Below are positions 8,246-17,321 of a stretch of 37,852 nt of DNA, piece by piece. Position 1 is the first letter of the stretch, and the number at the start of each line of letters is the position of its first letter. The notes beneath the pieces are model-generated. The model did not search any database, had not been told where the DNA came from, and saw only the letters and a program-made list of their open reading frames with translations. Made by a program: the position numbers and the translations under genes. The DNA is from an uncultured Bacteroidales bacterium (GTDB lineage Bacteria; Bacteroidota; Bacteroidia; Bacteroidales; F082), in assembly GCA_947166105.1 (NCBI GenBank), contig CAMVCZ010000030.1, positions 1 through 37,852 of the forward strand, written 5' to 3'.

Positions 8246-11200
8246 ATGAAACGCAGATTCTATACAATTGTTTCCGCCCTGCTGCTCTCCCTTGGTTGTG
8301 GCTTTGCGCAGGAAAACACCTATCAATCCGTGTTGGCCGACCACACTTGGTATCGGCTATCGGTAACTCAAGAAGGTGTCCACAAGTTGGATTATTCCAC
8401 TTTGCAATCCATTGGTATCGACATGGCCGCGCTGAATCCCAACCAAATACGACTTTTCGGGAATCCTTCGGGATCTTTGCCTGAGAAAAACTCCGAAGCT
8501 CGTCCCGACGACCTGACCGAGATGGCCATTTATGTGGAAGGCGCGGAAGATGGCGTTTTCGATGCAGGAGATGTGGTGCTTTTCTATGGGCAGGAGCCTA
8601 CCCGTTGGGTTATGGTTGATGCCAATGGCTACACTTACAATAGGGAGCAGAACGCCTATTCCGACACCACCTATTATTATTTATGCGTCGACAGTGGCAC
8701 TGATGGACTGAGAATAGGGGAGAAGGCTTCGCTGCCCGTCGAGGAGGCTACGGCTGTCATTAGCGATTTCCCCGACTTCTTTTGGCACGATGTGGATTTG
8801 TATTCGCCCTACTCGGCAGGACGGAATTGGCTTGGCGAGCGGCTCACGAATGGAGATTCCCTGCTTTCGGTACCGTTTTCCTTCCCCAATTTGGTGACGA
8901 GCAAAACCGTTAGGGTTAAGGGCCAAGTGCTGGGTCATTTCAGGAGTGGTTTCCTGAAATATAGTGCAAGGATGAATGATAACCTCTTGGTAAACAACAT
9001 CTCTTTGAAGCTGCCAGGGAAGAATGACTATGGAAAATGGGCCACTTTCGACAAGCAAGGCATACTTGGCACTGACGAAGCGAGCATCGATTTCAGCATG
9101 GTCACCAATGTGGAGCCGGTTTTCCATCTCGATTATGTTGAGGTGTATGCTTGGCGTCATTTGAAACGGGAAGGCCACAATTTCCTGTTTAGGCTGATGC
9201 CTTCGCAGTTTGGCGACGGTGTGAGTGCCGTTTGGGTGCAAAATACCGATGCCACCCATTGGTTGTGGGATGTCACGGCACCGATGAGACCTGTGAGGCA
9301 AGACGGCATATTGAGCGGAGGCAATTTGGTGTTTGCCACCGACGAGGCAGTTGAAAAACGCTATGTGCTGTTCCAACCTTCGGCGGCCTATGCCGTGGAG
9401 GGCTGGATGCCTATCCCCAACCAAAACCTGCACGCCATCGACAATGCCGACATGCTGATTATCACCTCGCCCTTGTTCATGGAACAGGCCCAAACCTTGG
9501 CCGACTATCATGCCGAAAAAGACGGAATGAGGAGCGTGGTGGTGAATGTGGAGGAAATCTACAATGAGTTTTCCACCGGCACGCCCGACCCGACAGGCAT
9601 CCGCGATTTCGTCAGGATGGTGTATCTCCGCAGCAATGGAAGCCTCAAATATCTCACGCTTTTTGGTCGTGCTTCTTTCGACTTCAGGAACCTCATGGGT
9701 TATGGAAAGAATTTCGTCCCGACTTATCAGGAAAAGAGTGTCGAAGCCCTTTCGGAAAGGGATTTCTGCGCCGACGACTACTATGGCTTGATGGATGACG
9801 ACGAGGGCAGCGGATGCGTTGGTCAAGTTGATTTGGGCATAGGACGCTTGCCCGTCTCCACGGTGGCAGAGGCCGAGACCGTCTTGAGAAAGATTTTCCT
9901 TTATGATGACCTTGCACAAACACACGGCGACTGGAAAGCCGACTACCTGTTGCTTGCCGATGACGAAGATTCCGCTTTCTTGAACAATAGCGAAAGCTAT
10001 GAGGACGTAACCGATACCGCCTGCGACGCGCTGACGGCAAGGAAAGTGTATTGTGGAGCCTATCAAATTGTCACCAACAACTTGGGCAATTTCGTTCCGG
10101 GAGCCAACGATGATTTGATGCGCACACTCGACAAGGGAGTATTGGCCATGTATTATACGGGCCACGGCGGCGTAAAGGGCTTGACCCACGAGAATCTGTT
10201 CACCAATTCCGACATTTCCCTGTTGAGGAACGGGGAAAAGTTGCCTTTCGTCTTCACGGCCACTTGCGAATTCTCCAAATATGACAACCCCATTGTGGTT
10301 TCGGCGGGCGAGAACATGTTCCTCAATCCTGATGGCGGCTCTGTGGCCATGTTCACCACCAGTCGTCCTACTTATGGCAACCATAATTTCAAGCAGGGCA
10401 AAGCATTGTTGGATGTGCTTTATCGACGCGACAGGGAAGGCAAGCTCCTTCGCTTTGGCGACATCGTAAGGATGGCGAAATCCAATTCGGTGAATTATGA
10501 CAATACCTCGATGCTGAGCTTAAACATCCGTTTCCTCTTTTTCGGCGACCCGGCCATCCGTTTTGCCATGCCGCAAGAGAAAGTTGTGGTGCGAACCATC
10601 AATGGGAAGAACGTAGGAAACGATGAGATAGAACTTCATGCCTTGAGCATGGTCACCGTGGAAGGTGAGGTCGTTGACATCAATGGCTGCCCCGATGCGC
10701 AGTTCAACGGCGAGTTGTGGGTCAGGTTTTTCGACAAGAAGACCAAAGTCAGGGCTCTTTATGACACCGATAATTATTACACGACATATTTCCACAAGGA
10801 TGTGCTCTATCGTGGTCGGGTTACCGTGACCGATGGACGTTTCACAATCTCGTTCCAAGTGCCGGAGGACATCAAGATGGGCACCAACACGGCGCGTTTC
10901 AGCTTGTATGCCTACGATTCCATTCGCGGTATTGATGCGATGGGCAAGTGCGATGACCTTACTTTGGGCGGTGTCGATCCTTCGGCGGTGGTCGACAACG
11001 AGGGGCCAACCATCAACTTCTATTGGAACACGCCCGACTTTGAGAACGGCCAGTATGTCGACCGTCAAGGTGTGCTCCATGCCGACCTTTATGATGCTCA
11101 GGGCATCTATCATTACGACTACAGTCTTGGGCGCGACATTGTGCTCAGCAGCAGCCATTCCGAGTATAACAGCCTCATCTTGAATGACAGCTATGTGCCG

Positions 11201-11650
11201 AACTCTGATGACTACAGGCGTGGACGGTTGGCTATTCCCGTTTCCAATCTCAAGCCCGGCAGCTATGAATTTAGCCTCAAGGTGTGGGACACGCAGAACA
11301 ATGCCTCCGAAGCCTCGCTTTGGTTTGTGGTCGGCGACGACCTTTTCCTCTCGCAGGTGCGCAACTATCCCAATCCTTTCTCAGAGGAAACCTATATCAC
11401 CATGACCCACATCGGCGATGACGGTAACTTCGACGTGAATATCGAGATTTTCGACATCATGGGCCGCAAGGTGGCCAACTTGCAGCAAAGGGTCAGCTCG
11501 ACCAACGGCGTCATCGAACCTATTCGCTGGAACGGTTGCAATGCAACTGGTTCTCACTTGAAATCAGGGGTTTATCTCTATCGCCTCACCCTTACCGACG
11601 AGGAGGGCCAGTCGCGCACGGTCAGCCAAAGGATGGTAATTGGGAGGTGA
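8246..11650 (+). CDS. porU: Second PorU-family sortase (peptidase C25)
   Basis: A tandem paralogue of the preceding gene with the same layout. It has a signal peptide MKRRFYTIVSALLLSLGCGFAQ, an N-terminal segment HTWYRLSVTQEGVHKLDY, and a C25 core with His640 in MYYTGHGGVKG and Cys674 in TATCEFSKYDNP, followed by GGSVAMFTTSRPTYG. The C-terminal Ig-like domain contains EIFDIMGRKVANLQ and RWNGCNATGSHLKSGVYLYRL. At 1134 aa it is the copy closer in length to characterised PorU. An in-frame ATG at 8234 overlaps the upstream stop as ATGA and could be the real start, adding four residues (MIFS); 8246 was preferred because it gives the cleaner signal peptide. Both catalytic residues are intact. Which copy is the housekeeping PorU cannot be decided from sequence alone. 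Confidence 0.86.
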   Translation: MKRRFYTIVSALLLSLGCGFAQENTYQSVLADHTWYRLSVTQEGVHKLDYSTLQSIGIDMAALNPNQIRLFGNPSGSLPEKNSEARPDDLTEMAIYVEGAEDGVFDAGDVVLFYGQEPTRWVMVDANGYTYNREQNAYSDTTYYYLCVDSGTDGLRIGEKASLPVEEATAVISDFPDFFWHDVDLYSPYSAGRNWLGERLTNGDSLLSVPFSFPNLVTSKTVRVKGQVLGHFRSGFLKYSARMNDNLLVNNISLKLPGKNDYGKWATFDKQGILGTDEASIDFSMVTNVEPVFHLDYVEVYAWRHLKREGHNFLFRLMPSQFGDGVSAVWVQNTDATHWLWDVTAPMRPVRQDGILSGGNLVFATDEAVEKRYVLFQPSAAYAVEGWMPIPNQNLHAIDNADMLIITSPLFMEQAQTLADYHAEKDGMRSVVVNVEEIYNEFSTGTPDPTGIRDFVRMVYLRSNGSLKYLTLFGRASFDFRNLMGYGKNFVPTYQEKSVEALSERDFCADDYYGLMDDDEGSGCVGQVDLGIGRLPVSTVAEAETVLRKIFLYDDLAQTHGDWKADYLLLADDEDSAFLNNSESYEDVTDTACDALTARKVYCGAYQIVTNNLGNFVPGANDDLMRTLDKGVLAMYYTGHGGVKGLTHENLFTNSDISLLRNGEKLPFVFTATCEFSKYDNPIVVSAGENMFLNPDGGSVAMFTTSRPTYGNHNFKQGKALLDVLYRRDREGKLLRFGDIVRMAKSNSVNYDNTSMLSLNIRFLFFGDPAIRFAMPQEKVVVRTINGKNVGNDEIELHALSMVTVEGEVVDINGCPDAQFNGELWVRFFDKKTKVRALYDTDNYYTTYFHKDVLYRGRVTVTDGRFTISFQVPEDIKMGTNTARFSLYAYDSIRGIDAMGKCDDLTLGGVDPSAVVDNEGPTINFYWNTPDFENGQYVDRQGVLHADLYDAQGIYHYDYSLGRDIVLSSSHSEYNSLILNDSYVPNSDDYRRGRLAIPVSNLKPGSYEFSLKVWDTQNNASEASLWFVVGDDLFLSQVRNYPNPFSEETYITMTHIGDDGNFDVNIEIFDIMGRKVANLQQRVSSTNGVIEPIRWNGCNATGSHLKSGVYLYRLTLTDEEGQSRTVSQRMVIGR

Positions 11651-11696
11651 GGCAAAAATTTTTATGCCTAATACAATATGAAATGGGAATTAGCGT

Positions 11697-11704
11697 TATT
11701 TTTG
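11697..11704 (+). promoter_or_regulatory. Candidate -7 box for porV (TATTTTTG)
   Basis: TATTTTTG matches TAnnTTTG exactly and lies 24 bases upstream of the porV start. This suggests that porV has its own promoter besides read-through from the porU genes. No good -33 element was seen. Confidence 0.5.
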
Positions 11705-11727
11705 CAATTTCAAATACAAAAACGAAT

Positions 11728-12918
11728 ATGAAAGCAAAGAAAGTTCTTATTGCCGCTTTGATGATGGTTGCGGCAGCCGCTTACGGACAAAGCTACACTC
11801 CGAATGTGATTACGACTGGTGTTCCGTTTGTCTCCATCAATCCCGACTCGCGAGGAGGAGCTATGGGCGATTGCGGCGTGGCTACCTCGCCCGATGTGTA
11901 TTCCATGCACTATAATGCCGCCAAGTATGTGTTCCTCCCCGATAAGCTGTCCATCGGCTTGGGTTACAGCCCTTGGCTGAGGGCTTTGGTTCCCGACATG
12001 GGTTTGGCTTATCTTGCTGGAGCCTATACCATCAACGACCGCTCGGCAGTTGCCGCTTCGTTGCGCTATTTCAGCCCGGGCGTAATTGAGTATAGAGGTC
12101 AGGACAACAACTATCTTGGCACTTACAGACCTAATGAATGGGCCATCGATGCCGCCTATTCTCGTATGCTTGGCGATTACTTGTCGGGTGCCGTGACGGG
12201 TCGTTTCATCTATTCCAACCTGATTCAGAACCAGTCTGACTATGCCCGCGCGGGTATCTCTGTTGCCGCCGACATCAGTGTCTATTACCTGCGTGCGGTG
12301 GAATGGTTCAGCAGCATGGACGCCGATTTTTCGTGGGGCGTTTCCATCAACAACATCGGTAGCAAGATCAACTATAACACCAGTTCCAGCCGCCGCGATT
12401 TCATCCCGACCACATTGCGTGCCGGTGCTGGCCTGAAACTCGAATTGGACGAATACAATTCTTTGGGTTTCACTTTTGATGTGTCGAAACTTTTGGTGCC
12501 CACTCCGCCCATCAAGGATCCGGCTACGGGTACTATTCTTTATGGCATGGATAATGATGTGGCTGTTGTTCAGGGCATTATCCAATCTTTCTATGATGCT
12601 CCGGGCTATTCGTGGGATCAAAGTGCTTATGAGTATGCTCATATCGGCAAGTTCTATGAGGAGCTTTGCGAAATCAACATTGGTGCAGGCATCGAGTATT
12701 GGTACAACAATATCTTCGCTGTGCGTGCAGGTTATTTCAACGAGACCGCATTGAAGGGCAACCGTAAGTATGTCACCCTTGGTGCCGCTCTGAAATACAA
12801 TGTGTTTGGCCTCGATGTTTCCTACCTGATTCCGGTCAATACCATGGCAGGCAGCAACCCCTTGGAGAACACCTTGCGCTTCAACCTCACCTACAGCATG
12901 GGTGGGAAGAAAAGTTGA
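11728..12918 (+). CDS. porV: T9SS outer-membrane protein PorV (LptO)
   Basis: PorV is an outer-membrane beta-barrel that shuttles T9SS cargo from the Sov/SprA translocon to PorU. The start at 11728 yields a Sec signal MKAKKVLIAALMMVAAAAYGQ; the open frame extends to 11536 inside the end of the previous gene but without signal features. The mature start is family-like: GVPFVSINPDSRGGAMGDCGVATSPDVYSMHYNAAKY, followed by amphipathic barrel strands and the C-terminal LGAALKYNVFGLDVSYLIPV...NPLENTLRFNLTYSMG. Length 396 aa is typical. It follows the second porU by 77 bases and is closed by a strong terminator. Confidence 0.93.
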   Translation: MKAKKVLIAALMMVAAAAYGQSYTPNVITTGVPFVSINPDSRGGAMGDCGVATSPDVYSMHYNAAKYVFLPDKLSIGLGYSPWLRALVPDMGLAYLAGAYTINDRSAVAASLRYFSPGVIEYRGQDNNYLGTYRPNEWAIDAAYSRMLGDYLSGAVTGRFIYSNLIQNQSDYARAGISVAADISVYYLRAVEWFSSMDADFSWGVSINNIGSKINYNTSSSRRDFIPTTLRAGAGLKLELDEYNSLGFTFDVSKLLVPTPPIKDPATGTILYGMDNDVAVVQGIIQSFYDAPGYSWDQSAYEYAHIGKFYEELCEINIGAGIEYWYNNIFAVRAGYFNETALKGNRKYVTLGAALKYNVFGLDVSYLIPVNTMAGSNPLENTLRFNLTYSMGGKKS

Positions 12919-12936
12919 TGACCTTTTTCCTAATAC

Positions 12937-12967
12937 AAAAAAAGAGGCTCTTGGGCCTCTTTTTTTT
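12937..12967 (+). terminator. Intrinsic terminator after porV (bidirectional)
   Basis: AGAGGC (12943-12948) pairs with GCCTCT (12955-12960), followed by seven T (12961-12967). A run of A precedes it, so it can also terminate the convergent Gate-domain gene on the minus strand. Confidence 0.87.
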
Positions 12968-13011
12968 GTGCATGAATTGTAGAGCCAGTGTGCATACTGG
13001 CTCTATTGTTT

Positions 13012-14253
13012 TCAGAATATCAATGCTAACAGCACATACAGCCAGTGGGCCGAAATGCCAGCCATGAGTCCGCCGATGGTGTGGGCACCGATGGCTTTGC
13101 CGATGAGCTTGCGGTAGCCGAGGCTGTCGAGCATGGCGGCATGGGTGCTGAGGAAACCGCTCCAGCACATGCCGATGGCCGTGAACACAGCGATGGCGTT
13201 GTTGTCGATGATGCCTTCAGTGATGAAACGCGGCACCAAACCGATGGCGGCACCCACTGCGCCGAGAGCCGTCATGGGGAAGGAGATGAGGGCACCGTCC
13301 TGGAAGCCGAAGAGCCATTCGAAGATGAAGTTGATTTTGTTGGCCGCCCAACTGATGACAGGCACACCTTCGTAGGCCACGCCCATATATTCACCATTCG
13401 CGCCCGAAGCGCCGAAGGTGAGCATCATCACGATGGTGGAGATGCAAAGCACGCCAGGGATGATGGCGAAACCAATGCTCACGCCGTCCTTGCCGCCGTC
13501 CAAGAGCGAATTGAGAAAACGCATGAACACACCGCCTTCCGTCTTGAACGAAATCTGTTGCTCGTCGCCGCCAAATTCCTCATCAACAGGGGTGTCCAAT
13601 TCGGGATAGGCCTTCAATGTGGAGCGTTGCATCAATCGGGTGGAAACTATGCTTCCGATGACCGCACCAGCCACGCCAATCAAGGCTCCTTTGCCGAAAC
13701 CTAAGCCCGTCATAAAGGCAACCACAACCAAACCCATGCCGAAAGCCGTGCCGAAGTTGGTCAGCGAAACGAGTTGGTATTTTTTGAAATAGCGGTTGAA
13801 GTTCTTGTCGTGGGCGAGGGTGATGATGGCGGGGTTGTCGCTCAGGAAAGTCATGATGGCACCCAAGGCAGCCACGCCCGGAAGGTTGTAGAGCGGCCTC
13901 ATCAGCGGGCGCAAGAGGTTTTCCAACAGACGCACCACGCCAAACTCGGTCAAAAGTTTGCTGATGGCACCCATCAACACGCAGATGGCCATGATGTAGA
14001 ACACGGTTTCGAGCAGCAAGTGGTAGGCCGTCTGCATGAAGGTGTTCAGCATCTTGGGCAGGGTCATTTTGTAGGCCAAGAGGCCGAAGAAGGCGAAAAA
14101 GACGATGAGGAACATGATGGCCTCGAAACTGCGCTTTGTAGTGAATTTCAAGGGCTTCTTGAGTTTTTCCTCAATGCTTTTGAAGACTTTTTCCACCCTA
14201 TCGTGATAAAACGTGGTGGTTCGTTTGATGGTGTTGTATTTTGTTTTTGCCAT
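13012..14253 (-). CDS. Nucleoside recognition (Gate) domain membrane protein
   Basis: A multi-spanning inner-membrane protein of the Gate/nucleoside-recognition type, related to SpmA/SpmB-like and concentrative-nucleoside-transporter-like gates. After a charged N-terminal segment (about residues 1-45) come hydrophobic helices with the repeated Gate pattern: VFYIMAICVLMGAISKLL, NLPGVAALGAIMTFLSDNPAI and TNFGTAFGMGLVVVAFMTG in the first half, and IPGVLCISTIVMMLTFG and FPMTALGAVGAAIGLVPRF in the second. Transport substrate is unknown; nucleosides are only suggested by the family name. Length 413 aa. It starts 6 bases after the porin stop, so the two are almost certainly one operon, perhaps outer- and inner-membrane steps for one solute. 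Confidence 0.78.
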   Translation of the reverse strand: MAKTKYNTIKRTTTFYHDRVEKVFKSIEEKLKKPLKFTTKRSFEAIMFLIVFFAFFGLLAYKMTLPKMLNTFMQTAYHLLLETVFYIMAICVLMGAISKLLTEFGVVRLLENLLRPLMRPLYNLPGVAALGAIMTFLSDNPAIITLAHDKNFNRYFKKYQLVSLTNFGTAFGMGLVVVAFMTGLGFGKGALIGVAGAVIGSIVSTRLMQRSTLKAYPELDTPVDEEFGGDEQQISFKTEGGVFMRFLNSLLDGGKDGVSIGFAIIPGVLCISTIVMMLTFGASGANGEYMGVAYEGVPVISWAANKINFIFEWLFGFQDGALISFPMTALGAVGAAIGLVPRFITEGIIDNNAIAVFTAIGMCWSGFLSTHAAMLDSLGYRKLIGKAIGAHTIGGLMAGISAHWLYVLLALIF

Positions 14254-14259
14254 GACGAA

Positions 14260-15303
14260 TTATTTTTTTATGAATGCGTGAAGCAGGTCGACCTTCCAAG
14301 TGAGGCCGAGGTTGGCCTGGAACATGCTGATGCCGTCCATGCTGGTGTGCGAGCCGCAGAGGTGGAGGCGCAGGTTGCGGTCGGTCAAGGGGTAGTATTC
14401 AAAGCCAATGCTTTCGAAATCAACCTTTTCCTTCGGGGTGTCGTTGGGGTCGTAGGCACCCGTGTTGGGCAGTTTGGCGGGGTTGTAGTCGTAGCCCGCC
14501 TTGGCAAACACAATCCATTTCGGCCCGATGTCGACACCGATGCCGAAAAGTGCGGTGAGGTATTGGCCGAAGAACTTCTGCCGGCCCAACTCGGCGCGGT
14601 GGATGAGGTCGAGATACATCTCCACGCCGTTGAATTGCAGTTTGTTGCCCAAGGCGATGTAGTTGATGAACTTGCCAGGTTGGTATTCCATCATGTTCAC
14701 GGAATAGGCCGTCTTGAACTTCCCGAAATTGCCGTACCACATGAGGTTGTAGGCGTAGATGCCTTCCATGGCCGTGTTGATGTAGGGCGAGTTGCTCACT
14801 TGGAAGAGGAAGTGGTTCTTGCCCGCCTTGTCCTTGAAGTTGAGGGAGCCTCCCACCTCGTAGCAGCACACGGTGTTCCAGAACTCGGTGCCGTAGTAGA
14901 TGTCGATGGGGTTGGCGTCGTATTCCCAGCCGCCGATGGCCACGACCTGCTTGCCCGCCGAGAGGGAGAAGTTGTCGGTGAAGTGCCAGTCCAAGTAGGC
15001 CCAGTCGGTGCCTTGGAAGAAGGTGTTGGCAAAACCGATGTTGGGCGCGTTGATGCGCTGGCGCAAGTGGTAGCTGAACTTGCTGCCGATGGTGCCGTCC
15101 AAGGCCACCACGAGATACTTCCCTTGGAAGCCGTGGTCGCTGCTCGGTGCCACCGTGTCGTGGCCCAAGTAATAATCGAAGGTGAAGTCGGCGCGGGTGT
15201 TAAGCTGAAGGTTGTCTAAGGTAATGAAAGGCTTCTTGTCTTGCGGAAAGGCCTGCAAGAAGCAGAAAAGGCCCAAAATGGTGATAAGTAACGCTTTTTT
15301 CAT
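14260..15303 (-). CDS. Outer-membrane porin-like beta-barrel protein
   Basis: A signal peptide MKKALLITILGLFCFLQAFPQ is followed by about 325 residues of alternating aromatic and polar strands typical of an outer-membrane barrel, such as YLVVALDGTIGSKFSYHLRQR, NFSLSAGKQVVAIGGWEYD, and WIVFAKAGYDYNP. The layout resembles the phosphate-selective porin O/P-like proteins of Bacteroidota, with the recurrent sequence DWAYLDWHFTDNFSLSAGKQ. The C-terminal strand ends LTWKVDLLHAFIKK rather than with a terminal aromatic. Length 347 aa. It is the first gene of a two-gene operon with the Gate-domain protein. Solute specificity is not readable. Confidence 0.78.
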   Translation of the reverse strand: MKKALLITILGLFCFLQAFPQDKKPFITLDNLQLNTRADFTFDYYLGHDTVAPSSDHGFQGKYLVVALDGTIGSKFSYHLRQRINAPNIGFANTFFQGTDWAYLDWHFTDNFSLSAGKQVVAIGGWEYDANPIDIYYGTEFWNTVCCYEVGGSLNFKDKAGKNHFLFQVSNSPYINTAMEGIYAYNLMWYGNFGKFKTAYSVNMMEYQPGKFINYIALGNKLQFNGVEMYLDLIHRAELGRQKFFGQYLTALFGIGVDIGPKWIVFAKAGYDYNPAKLPNTGAYDPNDTPKEKVDFESIGFEYYPLTDRNLRLHLCGSHTSMDGISMFQANLGLTWKVDLLHAFIKK

Positions 15304-15322
15304 ACGCTTTTTAATTTGGCGA

Positions 15323-15330
15323 CAAAATTA
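15323..15330 (-). promoter_or_regulatory. Candidate -7 box for the porin operon (TAATTTTG)
   Basis: The minus strand reads TAATTTTG, an exact TAnnTTTG match, 19 bases upstream of the porin start codon. Confidence 0.5.
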
Positions 15331-15366
15331 CGAATTAAAAGTGTCGGAAATCGCGTTTGGGGTAAC

Positions 15367-15401
15367 AAAAAAACGGGGCGGAAGGCTCCGTCCCGTTTTT
15401 T
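15367..15401 (-). terminator. Intrinsic terminator after hsp20
   Basis: An 11-bp stem (15372-15382 with 15387-15397, one G-U pair) has a 4-nt loop. On the minus strand it is followed by a T-run (complement of the A-run 15367-15373), placing it just after hsp20. A T-run on the plus side makes it bidirectional in form. Confidence 0.87.
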
Positions 15402-15420
15402 GGGTTGTTTTGGCAAGGCT

Positions 15421-15840
15421 TTAGCCGATTTCGATGGTCTGCACGGCCTGCTTCTTCTCTTCGACGGTCACCTTCGGGATGACGATATCCAAGATGCCGT
15501 TTTCGACCTTTGCGCTGATTTGCTCCTTGTGGATGTCTTCGGGCAGCATCACGGTCTGGCGGAAGTGTTCCACCGAGAACTCGTGGCGCAGGTAGCGCAT
15601 CTCTTCGTTCTTCTTCTCGTTCTTGGTTTCCTTGGTCATTTCAACTACGAGGTTGCCTTCAGTGTCGATGCTCAGTTTCACGTCGTCCTTGGTGAGGCCG
15701 GGGATGCAGAGTTCGAGTTTGTAGTTGTCCTTCGTCTCCATGATGTTCATGCGAGGGGTTGAATAATTCGTGTCGTTCCAGTTCATCAGTTCGTTGAACA
15801 GCGTCGGCATGAAGTCTTGGTTTCTTCTAGTTACTAACAT
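15421..15840 (-). CDS. Small heat-shock protein, Hsp20/alpha-crystallin family
   Basis: ATP-independent cytoplasmic holdase chaperone. The alpha-crystallin domain spans roughly residues 30-130: YKLELCIPGLTKDDVKLSIDTEGNLVVE, a lysine/glutamate-rich loop, YLRHEFSVEHFRQTVMLPEDIHKEQISA, and the signature KVENGILDIVIPKV. A short tail ends TIEIG, which can serve as the I-x-I oligomerisation motif. Length 139 aa is typical. It is a single gene with its own terminator. No TAnnTTTG box was found immediately upstream, so a different promoter class may drive it. Confidence 0.94.
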   Translation of the reverse strand: MLVTRRNQDFMPTLFNELMNWNDTNYSTPRMNIMETKDNYKLELCIPGLTKDDVKLSIDTEGNLVVEMTKETKNEKKNEEMRYLRHEFSVEHFRQTVMLPEDIHKEQISAKVENGILDIVIPKVTVEEKKQAVQTIEIG

Positions 15841-16127
15841 GGTTTTGATCTCCTATTATTTAGTTGTTTGTTGATTGTTCGTTCGTTGCAGGGACTTACG
15901 TCGCCTGCTTATTGGCTGTCGCCCCTACGGGGCTTTGTCCTTTCGCTCGGACGACCTCACATAGTCAAATTCTTTGCCAAGGCCAAAAACGAGCCAAAAC
16001 ACTTGTTTTTAATGACAAAATTTCCGAATTAGGCATAGAATAGGTGAAGATTTATGACAAAATTTCCGAAACTTACTGTTTTAATCCTTAATTCATTACT
16101 TTTGCAACCCGAAATCGAGCCATAGTC
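15841..16127. other. Divergent intergenic region hsp20/MFS with 17-bp direct repeat and small palindrome
   Basis: This 287-bp gap holds two copies of ATGACAAAATTTCCGAA (16012-16028 and 16054-16070), 42 bp start to start, and a 13-bp palindrome GCCCCTACGGGGC (15921-15933). The direct repeat could be an operator pair for either gene. Confidence 0.7.
16097..16104 (+). promoter_or_regulatory. Candidate -7 box for the MFS gene (TACTTTTG)
   Basis: An exact TAnnTTTG match lies 24 bases upstream of the start codon. The 17-bp direct repeat ends 26 bases further upstream. Confidence 0.55.
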
Positions 16128-17321
16128 ATGGAAGAAAAACTGTTCAATAAGAATTATCTTTGCCTTTGCGCGGCTAACTTCTTGTTTTTCTTTTCGTTCT
16201 ATCTACTGTTGCCCGTGCTGCCTTTCTTCATTATGGAGAATTTTCAGGCGGGCAATGCGGTGATTGGAACAGTCATTTCGTGCTACACTTTGGCCACTTT
16301 GGTGGTGCGGCCTTTTTCGGGCTATATGATGGACACTTTCAAGCGCAAACCCTTGTATGTGTTGGCTTTGTCGATATTCACGGCAGTTTTTGTGGGTTAT
16401 CTTTTCGCCGCCACCATCACCTTATTAATAATAATCCGCATCGTACACGGCTTTGCTTTTGGTCTCACTTCGGTGGGCGGCAACACCTTGGTCATTGATG
16501 TGGTGCCGTCAGAGCATAGGGGAGAGGGCATCGGTTATTACGGTGTGGCCAACAACATCGCAATGGCGGTCGGCCCGATGACGGGATTGTTTGTGTATGA
16601 GCATTTCAGTTTCAATGCCATCTTTTTGGGCTGTATGGCTTGCAGTTTGTTGGCGGTCTTTTTCGCCACCCAAATCAAGCATAGGGTGCGCCCGCCCGTC
16701 AAGCGTCCCCCGATTTCCTTGGACCGTTTCATCTTGTTGAAAGGTCTGTTGGCGGGTGTTTCGTTCACGCTTTTGGCTTTCGCCTACGGACAGATTTCCA
16801 ACTATATCGCCCTCTATGCCAAAGAGATGGGCTTGACCATCAGCAGCGGATTGTTCTTCACTGTTTATGCCGTTGGCCTGATTGCCTCGCGCTTGTTTGC
16901 GGGCAAGATGGTCGATAGGGGTAAGGTGACGCAAATCATCGCTTTGGGCTTGGGCATTGTAGTGTTGGCTATGTTCGGCTTGGGTATGTGCCACCATTGC
17001 AACGCTTTGGGCACCAACTATACGGCAGTGGCTTTCCTGTTGATTGCTTTGTGCTGCGGCTTGGGATTCGGGGCGGCTTTTCCGTCGTTCAATGCCTTGT
17101 TCATCAACCTTGGCACCAACGCCCAGCGCGGCACGGCCACTTCCACCTATCTGACTACCTGGGATTTGGGCCTCGGCATCGGCATTTTCTCCGGTGGAAT
17201 GTTGGCGGAGCATTTCTCTTTTTCGACGGCTTATTTGGTGGCGTCGGCCTCGGTGTTGGTGTCGCTCGTTTTCTTTATTATTATTGTAGCTCCTCATTAT
17301 CAAAGAAATAAACTACGCTAA
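16128..17321 (+). CDS. MFS transporter
   Basis: Inner-membrane major facilitator, probably a drug/metabolite proton antiporter of the DHA type. About twelve hydrophobic segments fill its 397 residues. The loop between helices 2 and 3 carries the family motif-A-like sequence RPFSGYMMDTFKRKPLY, and IIRIVHGFAFGLTSVGGNTLVIDVVP is a typical helix-4/5 motif. The second half begins with FILLKGLLAGVSFTLLAFAYG and repeats the loop as SRLFAGKMVDRGKVTQI. The substrate cannot be inferred. The stop codon shares one base with the start of the GNAT gene (TAATG), so the two are translationally coupled. Confidence 0.93.
   Translation: MEEKLFNKNYLCLCAANFLFFFSFYLLLPVLPFFIMENFQAGNAVIGTVISCYTLATLVVRPFSGYMMDTFKRKPLYVLALSIFTAVFVGYLFAATITLLIIIRIVHGFAFGLTSVGGNTLVIDVVPSEHRGEGIGYYGVANNIAMAVGPMTGLFVYEHFSFNAIFLGCMACSLLAVFFATQIKHRVRPPVKRPPISLDRFILLKGLLAGVSFTLLAFAYGQISNYIALYAKEMGLTISSGLFFTVYAVGLIASRLFAGKMVDRGKVTQIIALGLGIVVLAMFGLGMCHHCNALGTNYTAVAFLLIALCCGLGFGAAFPSFNALFINLGTNAQRGTATSTYLTTWDLGLGIGIFSGGMLAEHFSFSTAYLVASASVLVSLVFFIIIVAPHYQRNKLR

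Noticed and set aside
8681..10384. 567-aa open frame on the minus strand inside the second porU gene
   Set aside because: A long antisense frame produced by codon bias of the sense gene; no signal, domain or promoter features, and the sense strand encodes a complete C25 protein.
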